A DNA stretch of 64,000 nucleotides from an uncultured Roseicyclus sp. (lineage in GTDB: Bacteria; Pseudomonadota; Alphaproteobacteria; Rhodobacterales; Rhodobacteraceae). Positions within the stretch are counted from its first letter, which is position 1. Each line of letters opens with the position of its first letter. Position numbers and translations under genes: made by a program. The DNA is taken from positions 1 through 64,000 of the forward strand of contig NZ_CALAHQ010000035.1 of the NCBI RefSeq assembly GCF_937892565.1, read 5' to 3'. Positions 16,639 to 25,400 of this stretch are shown here, piece by piece. The notes beneath the pieces were generated by a model. That model saw only the letters and a program-made list of their open reading frames with translations. It was not told the DNA's origin and made no database searches.

Positions 16639-19607
16639 TGCTCGTAAAGCGCAGAAATGGTGATACCGCGTCGACCGGACGCTTGTCACAAATGGCGGCA
16701 GCCGTATCGGCCCGCCCCCTTGACCGCCGCAGCTTTCTGCGCGCGTCAGGTCTGACTGTCGGCGGCCTTGCCGCACTGGGCACGCTGGGCGCGGGCATGA
16801 CGCGCCGGGTCGAAGCCGCGGGCTTTACCGACATGTCGCAGCCCATCGAGATCCGCACCAACATCTGCACCCATTGTTCGGTGGGCTGCACGGTCAAGGC
16901 CGAGGTTCAGAATGGCGTCTGGGTCGGTCAGGAACCCGCCTATGGCAGCCCGATCAACCGTGGCACGCATTGCGCCAAGGGCGCATCGGTGCGGGAACTG
17001 GTGCATGGGGATCGCCGGATCAAATACCCGATGAAGAAAGTCGGCGGGCAGTGGCAGCGCATCAGCTGGGATCAGGCCCTGACCGAAATCACCGACAAGA
17101 TGACCGAGATCCGTGGCCGGTCTGGCGCGGATTCCGTGTATCTGCTGGGATCGGCCAAATTCTCGAACGAAGGTGCTTACCTGTTCCGCAAATTCGCGGC
17201 CTTCTGGGGCACCAACAACGTCGACCATCAGGCGCGCATCTGTCACTCGACCACCGTGGCGGGCGTGGCCAACACCTGGGGTTATGGCGCACAGACCAAC
17301 AGCTACAACGACATCCGCAACGCCAAGACCGTGATCTTCATGGGCTCGAACGCCGCCGAGGCGCATCCGGTCTCGTTGCAGCATATCCTTGAGGGCAAGG
17401 AAACCCAGCGCGCGAATGTCATCGTTTTCGATCCGCGCTTCACCCGCACGGCGGCGCATGCCACCGAATATGTGCGCTTCCGCCCGGGCACCGACATTGC
17501 GGTGATCTACGGGATGCTGTGGCACATCTTCGAGAACGGCTGGGAAGACAAGGACTACATCGCCCAGCGCGTCTGGGGCATGGACCAGATCCGCGAAGCC
17601 GTGAAAGCCTATCCGCCCGAAGTGGTCGAACAGATCTCGGGCGTCGATGGTGACACGCTGCGCCGCACGGCCGAGAAATTTGCCAAGGAACGCCCCTCGA
17701 CCTTTATCTGGTGCATGGGCGGCACGCAGCACACCGTCGGCACCGCCAATGTGCGGATGTACAACATCTTGCTGTTGGCCACCGGCAACGTGGGCAGCGA
17801 AGGCACCGGTGCCAACATCTTCCGCGGCCATTGCAACGTGCAGGGCGCGACGGATTTCGGTCTCGATGTGGGCAACCTGCCGCTTTACTATGGTCTGGGT
17901 GCCGGCGCATGGAAGCACTGGGCGCGCGTCTGGGAAGTGCCCTATGATTACTTCGCAGGCCGCTTCGATGCCGTTCCTGCCAAAGGTGGCCGCGACGCGC
18001 GCACGCCCGAGCAGAACATGGAAGTGCCCGGCATCACCTCGACCCGTTGGTTCGATGCCGTGACGCTCGACGCCGAGGAAGTCGACCAGCAAGACAACAT
18101 CAAGGCGATGCTTGTGTTCGGCCATGGCGGCAACACCGTGCCTCGGATGCAAGACGCCCAGCGCGGCATGGATGCGCTGGATCTGCTGGTGGTGGCTGAC
18201 CCACACCCGACGACGTTTGCGGCGCTGCATTCGCGCACCGACAACACCTATCTGTTGCCGATCTGCACGCAATTCGAATGCTCAGGGTCGCGCACCGCAT
18301 CCAACCGTTCGGTCCAGTGGGGCGAAAAGATCGTTGAGCCGATCTTTGAATCCGATAGCGACTATGCGGTCATCTATGCCTTGGCAGAGCGCCTTGGCTT
18401 TGCCGATCAGATGTTCAAGAACTACGAGATGGTGCAGGGCAAGTTCGGCATGGAACCCACGCCCGAATCCGTCCTGCGCGAGATCAATCGCGGCGGCTGG
18501 TCCACCGGCTACACCGGTCAGTCGCCCGAGCGGCTCAAGGCGCATATGGCCAATCAGGCGCATTTCGACCTGATCACGCTCCGCGCCAAGCCCGAAGCGC
18601 CCGAAGAGATCAAGGGGGATTACTACGGTCTGCCCTGGCCCTGCTGGGGCACGCCCGAGTTGCGCCACCCTGGCACGCATATCCTCTATAACCCGCATCT
18701 GCACCCGATGGAGGGCGGCGGTGCGTTCCGTCCCCGCTTTGGTCTGGACCGCGACGGCGAGACCCTTCTGGCCGAAGGCAGCTGGCCGGTGGGATCGGAA
18801 ATCGAGGGTGGCTATCCGCAGTTCACCTATGCGGTGCTTCAGCAGCTTGGCTGGGATGTCGACCTGACCCCCCAGGAGCTGGCCACCATCCAGCGCATCG
18901 GCGGCAATGACCCCGAAGCGATGGGCAATGTGTCGTGGTCCATCGACCTGTCGGGCGGCATCCAGCGTGTGGCGCTCAAGCATGGTTGCGTGCCCTTCGG
19001 CAACGGCAAGGCTCGCGCGGTTGCGTGGAACCTGCCCGACCCGATCCCTGTCCACCGCGAGCCGATCTATTCGTCCCGTCCGGATCTGGTTGCACAGTAT
19101 CCGACGCGCGAAAATGGTCGTCAGCAGCGGATGCCGAACATCGGCCAAACGATCCAGTCGGCGAATGTCGAGAACAAGGTGGCCGAACAGTTCCCGATCA
19201 TCCTGACCTCGGGCCGTCTGGTCGAATACGAGGGCGGCGGCGACGAAACCCGGTCGAACCCATGGCTGGCCGAATTGCAGCAAGACATGTTCGTCGAGAT
19301 CAACCCCGCCGATGCCACAGCGCGCGGCATCGTGGATGGCGGATGGGTCTGGGTGACCGGGCCCGAAGGCGGATCGAAGGCGCGGATGAAGGCGCTGGTG
19401 ACCGAACGTGTGGGTGCGGGGGTGGCCTTCATGCCCTTCCACTTCGCGGGCTGGTTCCAGGGCGTCGACCAGCGGGGCAACTACCCTGCGGGCACCGACC
19501 CGATCGTTCTGGGCGAATCCGTCAACGTTATCACAACCTATGGCTATGACCCCGTGACGGGTATGCATGAGGGCAAAGTCACCCTCTGTCAGATCGCTGC
19601 GGCGTAA
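16638..19607 (+). CDS. fdhA: Formate dehydrogenase alpha subunit (Cys type)
   Basis: 989 residues. A TAT signal (DRRSFLRASG, ~29-38) sends it across the membrane. One 4Fe-4S cluster is bound by Cys77, Cys80, Cys84 and Cys112. The metal ligand is Cys202 in RICHSTT, encoded by TGT rather than the selenocysteine TGA, followed by the catalytic His203. The molybdopterin oxidoreductase and dinucleotide-binding domains follow (e.g. MGSNAAEAHPV and, late, EINPADATARGI). The length fits the periplasm-facing FDH-N/FDH-O class. It oxidises formate to CO2 and passes electrons to the beta subunit. The metal could be W or Mo; the upstream tupABC argues for W. Confidence 0.95.
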   Translation: MLVKRRNGDTASTGRLSQMAAAVSARPLDRRSFLRASGLTVGGLAALGTLGAGMTRRVEAAGFTDMSQPIEIRTNICTHCSVGCTVKAEVQNGVWVGQEPAYGSPINRGTHCAKGASVRELVHGDRRIKYPMKKVGGQWQRISWDQALTEITDKMTEIRGRSGADSVYLLGSAKFSNEGAYLFRKFAAFWGTNNVDHQARICHSTTVAGVANTWGYGAQTNSYNDIRNAKTVIFMGSNAAEAHPVSLQHILEGKETQRANVIVFDPRFTRTAAHATEYVRFRPGTDIAVIYGMLWHIFENGWEDKDYIAQRVWGMDQIREAVKAYPPEVVEQISGVDGDTLRRTAEKFAKERPSTFIWCMGGTQHTVGTANVRMYNILLLATGNVGSEGTGANIFRGHCNVQGATDFGLDVGNLPLYYGLGAGAWKHWARVWEVPYDYFAGRFDAVPAKGGRDARTPEQNMEVPGITSTRWFDAVTLDAEEVDQQDNIKAMLVFGHGGNTVPRMQDAQRGMDALDLLVVADPHPTTFAALHSRTDNTYLLPICTQFECSGSRTASNRSVQWGEKIVEPIFESDSDYAVIYALAERLGFADQMFKNYEMVQGKFGMEPTPESVLREINRGGWSTGYTGQSPERLKAHMANQAHFDLITLRAKPEAPEEIKGDYYGLPWPCWGTPELRHPGTHILYNPHLHPMEGGGAFRPRFGLDRDGETLLAEGSWPVGSEIEGGYPQFTYAVLQQLGWDVDLTPQELATIQRIGGNDPEAMGNVSWSIDLSGGIQRVALKHGCVPFGNGKARAVAWNLPDPIPVHREPIYSSRPDLVAQYPTRENGRQQRMPNIGQTIQSANVENKVAEQFPIILTSGRLVEYEGGGDETRSNPWLAELQQDMFVEINPADATARGIVDGGWVWVTGPEGGSKARMKALVTERVGAGVAFMPFHFAGWFQGVDQRGNYPAGTDPIVLGESVNVITTYGYDPVTGMHEGKVTLCQIAAA

Positions 19608-19622
19608 GGGAGGACATCACGA

Positions 19623-20219
19623 ATGGCACGCATGAAGTTCCTGTGTGACGCCGACCGCTGCATCGAATGCAACGCCTGCGTCACCGCTTGCAAAAACGAG
19701 CACGAAGTTCCGTGGGGTATCAACCGCCGCCGGGTCGTCACCATCAATGATGGTCTTCCGGGCGAACGGTCGGTCTCGATGGCCTGCATGCATTGCACCG
19801 ATGCGCCCTGCGCGGCGGTGTGCCCGGTCAGCTGCTTTTATACCACCGATGACGGCGTTGTTCTGCACAACAAGGACACCTGCATCGGCTGCGGCTACTG
19901 CGCCTATGCCTGTCCCTTTGGGGCACCCCAGTATCCGCAGACCGCCAACTTTGGCACCCGCGGCAAGATGGACAAATGCACCTATTGCTCGGGCGGCCCC
20001 GAGCCGGACATGAGCCAAGCGGAATATGTCAAATACGGATCCAACCGTCTGGCCGAAGGCAAGCTGCCGCTCTGCGCCGAGATGTGTTCGACCAAATCGC
20101 TCCTGGCGGGCGATGGCGACATCATCGCGGAAATCTACCGTGAGCGCGTGATCACGCGTGGTTACGGCTCTGGTGCATGGGGCTGGCGGACGGCCTATGG
20201 CGAAACCGTGACGGTGTGA
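19623..20219 (+). CDS. fdhB: Formate dehydrogenase beta subunit (4 x 4Fe-4S)
   Basis: 198 residues with a strong GGGAGGA ribosome site. Sixteen cysteines in four groups: Cys13/16/19/23, Cys55/58/63/67, Cys87/90/93/97, and a later set around Cys119/122 plus LCAEMC. It relays electrons from the alpha subunit to the cytochrome b. It is shorter than E. coli FdnH (about 294 residues) and lacks that protein's C-terminal membrane anchor helix, so attachment to the membrane must rely on the gamma subunit. Confidence 0.94.
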   Translation: MARMKFLCDADRCIECNACVTACKNEHEVPWGINRRRVVTINDGLPGERSVSMACMHCTDAPCAAVCPVSCFYTTDDGVVLHNKDTCIGCGYCAYACPFGAPQYPQTANFGTRGKMDKCTYCSGGPEPDMSQAEYVKYGSNRLAEGKLPLCAEMCSTKSLLAGDGDIIAEIYRERVITRGYGSGAWGWRTAYGETVTV

Positions 20220-20227
20220 GGCAAACA

Positions 20228-21223
20228 ATGATGGCAAATCCAATCTCTCGCCTGATCATGACGCTGGGCCTTGTGCTTGGCGTGATGCTTGCCGCACCCG
20301 CGGCGCAGGCACAGGTCAACCCGACCCAGCAATCCGTGAACGAGGGGGCGCTACTTGAGGCGCTTGGTTCGGGCGGCAATGTCGCCGGTCGCATCACGAT
20401 CCCCGATGAAAGCGCGGGCTACCTGATCAAGCCCGACAACAAGCTTTGGGCGGCGCTTCAGGGCGACACGCTGCATCAGATTTCGATCTGGGCCGTGATC
20501 GGAATGGTGGCGCTTTTGACCTTGTTCTATGTCCTGCGGGGCAAGATCCGGGTCGATGGCGGGCTGTCGGGCCGCAAGATCTTGCGGTTCAACACGATCG
20601 AGCGCTTCGCGCATTGGACGCTGGCGTCGACCTTCATCATCCTTGCGCTGTCGGGTCTCAACCTGATCATCGGCAAGACCGTCATCTTGCCGCTGCTCGG
20701 TGAAGCTGCCTTTGGCACGCTCAGCGCATGGGGCAAGATCGCGCACAACTATCTTGCGTGGCCCTTCATGGTGGCGCTTGTGATGGTGCTTTTGCTGTGG
20801 GTCGTTCACAACATTCCCAACCGGCTTGATCTGGAATGGCTCAAGCAAGGTGGTGGTCTGGTCAAAAAGGGTGTCCACCCCCCGGCCAAAAAGTTCAACG
20901 CCGGCCAAAAGATCATCTTCTGGGCGGTCATCGCGGGTGGTGCCGCGCTGTCTTATACCGGTGTGATGCTGTTGTTCCCGGCCGAAGCCGGCACGCCCGC
21001 CGACTGGCAGTTCTTCCAGACGATCCATGCCCTGACCGCCGCTGTCCTGTCGGCGATCATCATCGCCCACATCTACATCGGCTCGGTCGGTATGGAAGGC
21101 GCGTTCGATGCCATGGGTACGGGCGAGGTCGACGAAAACTGGGCCAAGGAACACCACTCCCTCTGGGTCGAGGAAGTAAAGGGCTCCAAGGCATCCAAAG
21201 GCCGCACCCAACCCGCCGAGTGA
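20228..21223 (+). CDS. fdhC: Formate dehydrogenase gamma subunit, cytochrome b556
   Basis: 331 residues. A signal peptide (LVLGVMLAAPAAQAQ) is followed by a ~50-residue periplasmic segment and then four to five membrane helices. Histidines in helices are His129 (ERFAHW), His173, His267 and His281, the pattern expected for two b hemes. It is longer than E. coli FdnI (about 217 residues) because of the N-terminal extension and a C-terminal basic tail. It passes electrons to quinone. ATGs at 20228 and 20231 are both possible; GAGG lies just upstream. Confidence 0.93.
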   Translation: MMANPISRLIMTLGLVLGVMLAAPAAQAQVNPTQQSVNEGALLEALGSGGNVAGRITIPDESAGYLIKPDNKLWAALQGDTLHQISIWAVIGMVALLTLFYVLRGKIRVDGGLSGRKILRFNTIERFAHWTLASTFIILALSGLNLIIGKTVILPLLGEAAFGTLSAWGKIAHNYLAWPFMVALVMVLLLWVVHNIPNRLDLEWLKQGGGLVKKGVHPPAKKFNAGQKIIFWAVIAGGAALSYTGVMLLFPAEAGTPADWQFFQTIHALTAAVLSAIIIAHIYIGSVGMEGAFDAMGTGEVDENWAKEHHSLWVEEVKGSKASKGRTQPAE

Positions 21224-21304
21224 TATCGGTCTGAAAAAACCCGGTCGGCCCTGCGTATAGAACCTGCGCCGGGCCGATCTTCGTCACAGAGGTAAGGACG
21301 ACAG

Positions 21305-22405
21305 GTGCCCGATATTGGCGACATAAGGGTTCGCGATGCCCTGCAGGGGCTGAACCTGCCGGATGGCGCGCCGCTTTTGGCCTCGGATCGGCTCTCTGGC
21401 CTGCGCATCGATGGCCAGCGTGTGAACCTGTCGATCACCATCACGCCCGACGAAGCCCCCGCCTTTGCCGCATTGCGCGACGAGGTCGAGACCCGCCTGC
21501 GGCGCCTGCCCGGTGTGACCAGCGCCTTTGTGGTTCTGACCAGCCAAACGCCTGCTGCCAGACCTGCTGCCCCCCCCGATCTGTCTGCGCCCAAGCCCAA
21601 GACCGAAAAGCCCGACCCACTGGCAAGCGTTGGCCATGTGATCGCGGTCGCTTCGGGCAAGGGCGGGGTGGGCAAATCCACCACCACCGTCAATCTTGCA
21701 CTGGCGCTGCGCGCTCAGCGGCTGTCGGTCGGTGTTCTGGACGCCGATATCTACGGCCCATCGCTGCCGACCCTGTTGGGTTTGCACGGCAAGCCCCAAG
21801 CCATCGGTCGCAAGCTCAAGCCGATGCAGGCCTATGGCCTCAAGGCGATGTCGATGGGGCTGTTGGTCGATGCTGAAACCGCGATGGTCTGGCGCGGGCC
21901 GATGGTCATGTCGGCGATCACGCAGATGATGGCCGATGTCGAATGGGGCGCGCTCGACGTGCTTTTGGTCGACATGCCGCCCGGCACGGGGGATGCGCAA
22001 CTGGCGCTGGCCCAAGGCACGCGGCTGTCGGGTGCGGTGATCGTCTCCACCCCGCAGGATCTGTCGCTGATCGATGCCCGGCGTGGCATTTCCATGTTCC
22101 GAAAGGTCGACGTGCCGATCCTTGGCATCATCGAGAACATGTCGCATTTTGTCTGCCCCGATTGTGGTGGGGCGCATGCCATCTTTGGCCAAGGCGGCGC
22201 AGCGGCCGAAGCCGCGCGGCTGTCTGTGCCGTTTCTTGGGGCCATCCCGCTGACCATGGATTTGCGCGCCGCCTCTGATGCGGGCCAACCCATCACCGCC
22301 CGCGATCCCGACGGACCGTTGGGCCAAATCTATCAACAGATCGCCCGTGCCGTCTTGGCCGGGTTGGAACCCCGACAGCGGTTGGCACAGCCCAGCCGCC
22401 CCTGA
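21305..22405 (+). CDS. mrp: Mrp/NBP35-family Fe-S carrier ATPase
   Basis: 366 residues, starting with GTG. Residues ~1-85 are a MIP18-like (DUF59) domain. A proline-rich linker follows, then the deviant Walker A motif GKGGVGKS at 118-125, DMPPGTGD, and the Cys pair Cys284/Cys287 (CPDC) that bridges a transferable 4Fe-4S cluster in the dimer. The protein loads Fe-S clusters onto target enzymes. Its place directly after the FDH genes, which need at least five clusters per enzyme, suggests a dedicated role here. It follows fdhC by 81 bp. Confidence 0.92.
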   Translation: MPDIGDIRVRDALQGLNLPDGAPLLASDRLSGLRIDGQRVNLSITITPDEAPAFAALRDEVETRLRRLPGVTSAFVVLTSQTPAARPAAPPDLSAPKPKTEKPDPLASVGHVIAVASGKGGVGKSTTTVNLALALRAQRLSVGVLDADIYGPSLPTLLGLHGKPQAIGRKLKPMQAYGLKAMSMGLLVDAETAMVWRGPMVMSAITQMMADVEWGALDVLLVDMPPGTGDAQLALAQGTRLSGAVIVSTPQDLSLIDARRGISMFRKVDVPILGIIENMSHFVCPDCGGAHAIFGQGGAAAEAARLSVPFLGAIPLTMDLRAASDAGQPITARDPDGPLGQIYQQIARAVLAGLEPRQRLAQPSRP

Positions 22406-22419
22406 CAGGAGACCCTAGC

Positions 22420-22575
22420 ATGAAAGCCTTTCTCGCCTCTGTGATCTTTGCCGTCGTTCTTGCGGCTGGCGCTGCCTTTGTCTTGAATGACAATTTCCAG
22501 ACCTCCGTGTCTTCGGCCTTTGCCACCGAAGGCGCGCGGGTGGATCAGCCCGGCACGAACCTGATCAGCTACTGA
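22420..22575 (+). CDS. 51-residue membrane or exported small protein
   Basis: AGGAG lies eight bases before the ATG. The product begins MKAFLASVIFAVVLAAGAAF, a single hydrophobic segment that could be a signal peptide or a membrane anchor, and ends with a ~30-residue polar tail (…TEGARVDQPGTNLISY). It sits 14 bp after mrp and 26 bp before the WD40-cytochrome c gene, inside the FDH operon. The good ribosome site, low-overlap spacing and coding-like composition support a real gene. Function is unknown; a small subunit of the membrane dehydrogenase is a possibility. Confidence 0.72.
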   Translation: MKAFLASVIFAVVLAAGAAFVLNDNFQTSVSSAFATEGARVDQPGTNLISY

Positions 22576-22601
22576 TCCTTGGCTTCACCCGATCCGTGCC
22601 C

Positions 22602-23855
22602 ATGGGTTTTACCCTGCTGCGTGGTGCTGCGCTGGTCCTTGCGCTGTTTCTGGCCGGGCCTGCGGTGGCACAGGATCTGTCGGGCCATGCCGGGCCGGTC
22701 AGTGCCATGGCTGCCACACAAGACGCGCTGTTGTCAGGCGGCTTTGATGGCCGCGTGATCTTGTGGGGGGCGGATGCGCAAAGCGCGCGCCGTGTCTTGC
22801 GGTTTCACGATGGCAATGTCACGGCGGTGGCGATCTTGTCGGATGGCCGCTTTGTGACCGGCGGGCAGGATGGCCGCGTTGCCGTATGGGCAGACACCGA
22901 TCAGCAACCGGCGCTGGTGACAGCCCATGGGGTGTCGCCGGTTTCGGCGCTGGCGGTTGCGTCCGATGATGGGCGCATTGCGGTCGGGTTCTGGGATGGG
23001 CGGGTGGCGATCCTTGACCCCGATCAGGGCGAAATCGCCGCGACACAGGCCCATGCTGGTCGGGTCTCGGGGCTTGCGTTTCTGACCACGGGCGATCTTG
23101 TCAGCGTGGGCGCCGACCTTCGCTTTACGCGCTGGGATCGGGGGCTTGCGCCACAGGCGCGCGCGGGCCTGCCCGATCTGCCCAATGGTCTTGCGCGGGC
23201 GGGTGATCGCTTGGCGGTCATCTTTGCCGAAGGCTCGCTGCGGCTGTTTTCGGCCGATGGTGCGCTTTTGCCCGAACGGTTCCTGAGCGATCGGCCCCTG
23301 ATCGCAATCGCCGCGACCCCCGCGATCGTGGCCGCCGCCGCCGTCGATGGGGCCATCTGGATGCTGGCAGCCGACAGCTTGCAATTTCGTGCCGGTATTC
23401 CCGCCGATACCGGGCCCGTCTGGGCGCTGGCGCTGAGTGGGGACACGCTGTTTGCGGGCGCGGCAACGGGTGCGATCCGCCGCTATGCGACCGCTGACGG
23501 CACGCTGATCGGCGGCGGGCTGACCGCGGCCGTCGACACCTTTCATGACGGCAGCCGCGGGGCGGATGTCTATCGCGCCTGCGCCATTTGCCATTCGCTG
23601 GCACCGGGGGACCATTCCCGCGCGGGGCCAAGCCTGCATGGGATTTTCGACCGCCCCATCGCCTCGGTCGCGGGCTATGCCTTTTCGCCCGCGCTTGGCG
23701 ATCTTGACATTGTCTGGACCCCGCGCACCGTGGCCGAGCTGTTCGAATTTGGCCCCGATGCCTACACGCCCGGATCGCGCATGCCCGATCAGCGCGTGGC
23801 CGATCCGGCCGACAGGCAGGCGCTGGTCGAGTTTCTGGAGCGCGCCAGCCGGTGA
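22602..23855 (+). CDS. WD40 repeat protein fused to cytochrome c
   Basis: 417 residues. A signal peptide ends near AVAQ. Residues ~25-310 are a beta-propeller of WD40-like repeats (e.g. LLSGGFDGRVILW, FVTGGQDGRVAVW). A C-terminal class I cytochrome c domain has heme motif CAICH (Cys327, Cys330, His331), GPSLHGIFDR, and a probable axial Met in GSRMPD. The product is a periplasmic c-type cytochrome on a protein-binding scaffold. In this operon it may take electrons from the dehydrogenase or link it to other cytochromes. A GTG at 22596 is an alternative start. Confidence 0.9.
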   Translation: MGFTLLRGAALVLALFLAGPAVAQDLSGHAGPVSAMAATQDALLSGGFDGRVILWGADAQSARRVLRFHDGNVTAVAILSDGRFVTGGQDGRVAVWADTDQQPALVTAHGVSPVSALAVASDDGRIAVGFWDGRVAILDPDQGEIAATQAHAGRVSGLAFLTTGDLVSVGADLRFTRWDRGLAPQARAGLPDLPNGLARAGDRLAVIFAEGSLRLFSADGALLPERFLSDRPLIAIAATPAIVAAAAVDGAIWMLAADSLQFRAGIPADTGPVWALALSGDTLFAGAATGAIRRYATADGTLIGGGLTAAVDTFHDGSRGADVYRACAICHSLAPGDHSRAGPSLHGIFDRPIASVAGYAFSPALGDLDIVWTPRTVAELFEFGPDAYTPGSRMPDQRVADPADRQALVEFLERASR

Positions 23856-23916
23856 TCGGCACTGGCCCCGCCCGCTGCATGCGCTATAGCTGAACGACCC
23901 CAGTAAAGGAGCATCC

Positions 23917-24792
23917 ATGCTGCCCCAGTTGCCCCTTTTGCCCGATCCAACCGCCACGCGGCTGACGCGCGCGCTCAGCGGTCATGATCATACCGGCGCC
24001 GAGGTCACGCTGTCGGTGGTCGAAGAACGGCCGCTGACCATCTATCTCAACAGTCAGGAAATCGTCACCGCCATGACCATCGGGGATTACCCCGAATATC
24101 TGGCGCTGGGGTTCTTGCGCAACCAGGGCATGCTGCGCGACGATGATACCGTGACCGGTATCGACTATGACGAAGAGATCGAAACCGTCGTGGTCCGCAC
24201 CGACCGTCAGACCAGCTATGAGGACAAGCTCCGGAAAAAGACCCGCACCTCGGGCTGTGCCGTGGGTACGGTCTTTGGCGACATGATGGAGGGGCTGGAG
24301 GGCGTGACGCTGCCGCCCGCGCCCCTGCGCACCAGTTGGCTTTACGCGCTGGCGCGCCAGATCAACACGCTGCCGTCGCTGTATCTCAGCGCGGGCGCGA
24401 TCCATGGCACGGTGCTGTGTCAGGGCGATCAGGTCTTGGTCTACATGGAGGATGTCGGCCGCCACAACGCGGTGGACAAGATCGCGGGCTTCATGCGCCA
24501 CCATGATGTGCCTGCGGGCGACAAGATCCTTTATACCACGGGCCGTCTGACATCGGAAATGGTGATCAAGACGGCGATGATGGGCATTCCCATCCTTGCC
24601 TCGCGCTCGGGCTTTACCGCCTGGGGGGTCGAGATCGCCCGCCAGCTTGGCCTGACGCTGATCGGGCGGATGCGCGGGCAGCGGTTTGTCTGCCTGTCGG
24701 GCGAAAGCCGCCTGATCCGCGACGCCGATCTGTCGGCCGTGCCCGACGAGGATCGCCGCAACCGCCGCAAGGGCGCGGAGGATGACGCATGA
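23917..24792 (+). CDS. fdhD: FdhD, sulfurtransferase for formate dehydrogenase
   Basis: 291 residues, with AAAGGAG before the ATG. The FdhD fold is clear: EERPLTIYLN, GDYPEYLALGFL, an AGAIHGTVLC segment, VYMEDVGRHNAVDK and TTGRLTSEMV. It transfers sulfur from a cysteine desulfurase to the bis-MGD cofactor so that the dehydrogenase becomes active. In E. coli the flexible loop has two cysteines (CxxC). Here only Cys114 is present, with Gly117 where the second would be (SGCAVG). The gene starts the cofactor unit fdhD-mobA-mobB-moeA, each overlapping by ATGA. Confidence 0.95.
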   Translation: MLPQLPLLPDPTATRLTRALSGHDHTGAEVTLSVVEERPLTIYLNSQEIVTAMTIGDYPEYLALGFLRNQGMLRDDDTVTGIDYDEEIETVVVRTDRQTSYEDKLRKKTRTSGCAVGTVFGDMMEGLEGVTLPPAPLRTSWLYALARQINTLPSLYLSAGAIHGTVLCQGDQVLVYMEDVGRHNAVDKIAGFMRHHDVPAGDKILYTTGRLTSEMVIKTAMMGIPILASRSGFTAWGVEIARQLGLTLIGRMRGQRFVCLSGESRLIRDADLSAVPDEDRRNRRKGAEDDA

Positions 24793-25400
24793 GCGCGCCC
24801 CCGGGGGTGATCCTTGCGGGCGGGCGCGCCACACGGATGGGCGGCGGCGACAAGGGATTGCGGATGGTGGGCGGTCGGCGGCTGATCGATCATGTGATCG
24901 ACCGGCTTGCACCCCAATGCGGCGGGCTGGCGATCAATGCCAATGGCGATCCCGCACGGTTGGCCGGGTTTGGTCTGCCGGTTCTGCCCGACAGCCTGGC
25001 CGATCACCCGGGGCCCTTGGCCGGTGTGCTGGCGGGTCTTGATTGGGCGGCAGCCCTTGGCGCCACGGCCATCGTCACCGCCGCCGCCGACACGCCGTTC
25101 TTTCCGACCGATCTGGTGGCGCGGCTGCGGGCCGGGGCCGGCCCGTCGGGTCTGTGTCTGGCGGCCAGCCCGGACGAGACGGGCCGCGTGCAGCGCCACC
25201 CGACCTTTGGCCTTTGGCCCGTGGCCTTGCGCGATGATCTGCGCGCGGCCTTGGTGGGGGGCTTGCGCAAGATCGTGATCTGGACCGATGCCCATGGCGC
25301 AGGGCAGGCGGTCTTTGACAGCGCGCCCTTTGATCCCTTCTTCAACGTCAACACGCCCGAGGATATCCTGACCGCTGAAGCGCTGATGAGGGCGGCATGA
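24789..25400 (+). CDS. mobA: Molybdenum cofactor guanylyltransferase
   Basis: 203 residues. The nucleotidyltransferase signature LAGGRATRMGGGDK (from residue ~9) is followed by a DxxxFNVNTPEDI-type C-terminal motif (FFNVNTPEDI). It adds GMP to the molybdopterin cofactor to give MGD; two units per metal are then used by FdhA. The start overlaps the fdhD stop (ATGA) and its own stop overlaps mobB. The length is normal for MobA. Confidence 0.95.
   Translation: MSAPPGVILAGGRATRMGGGDKGLRMVGGRRLIDHVIDRLAPQCGGLAINANGDPARLAGFGLPVLPDSLADHPGPLAGVLAGLDWAAALGATAIVTAAADTPFFPTDLVARLRAGAGPSGLCLAASPDETGRVQRHPTFGLWPVALRDDLRAALVGGLRKIVIWTDAHGAGQAVFDSAPFDPFFNVNTPEDILTAEALMRAA

Noticed and set aside
16638..19607. 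Selenocysteine insertion in fdhA.
   Set aside because: The metal-ligand codon is TGT (Cys202) and no in-frame TGA interrupts the gene.
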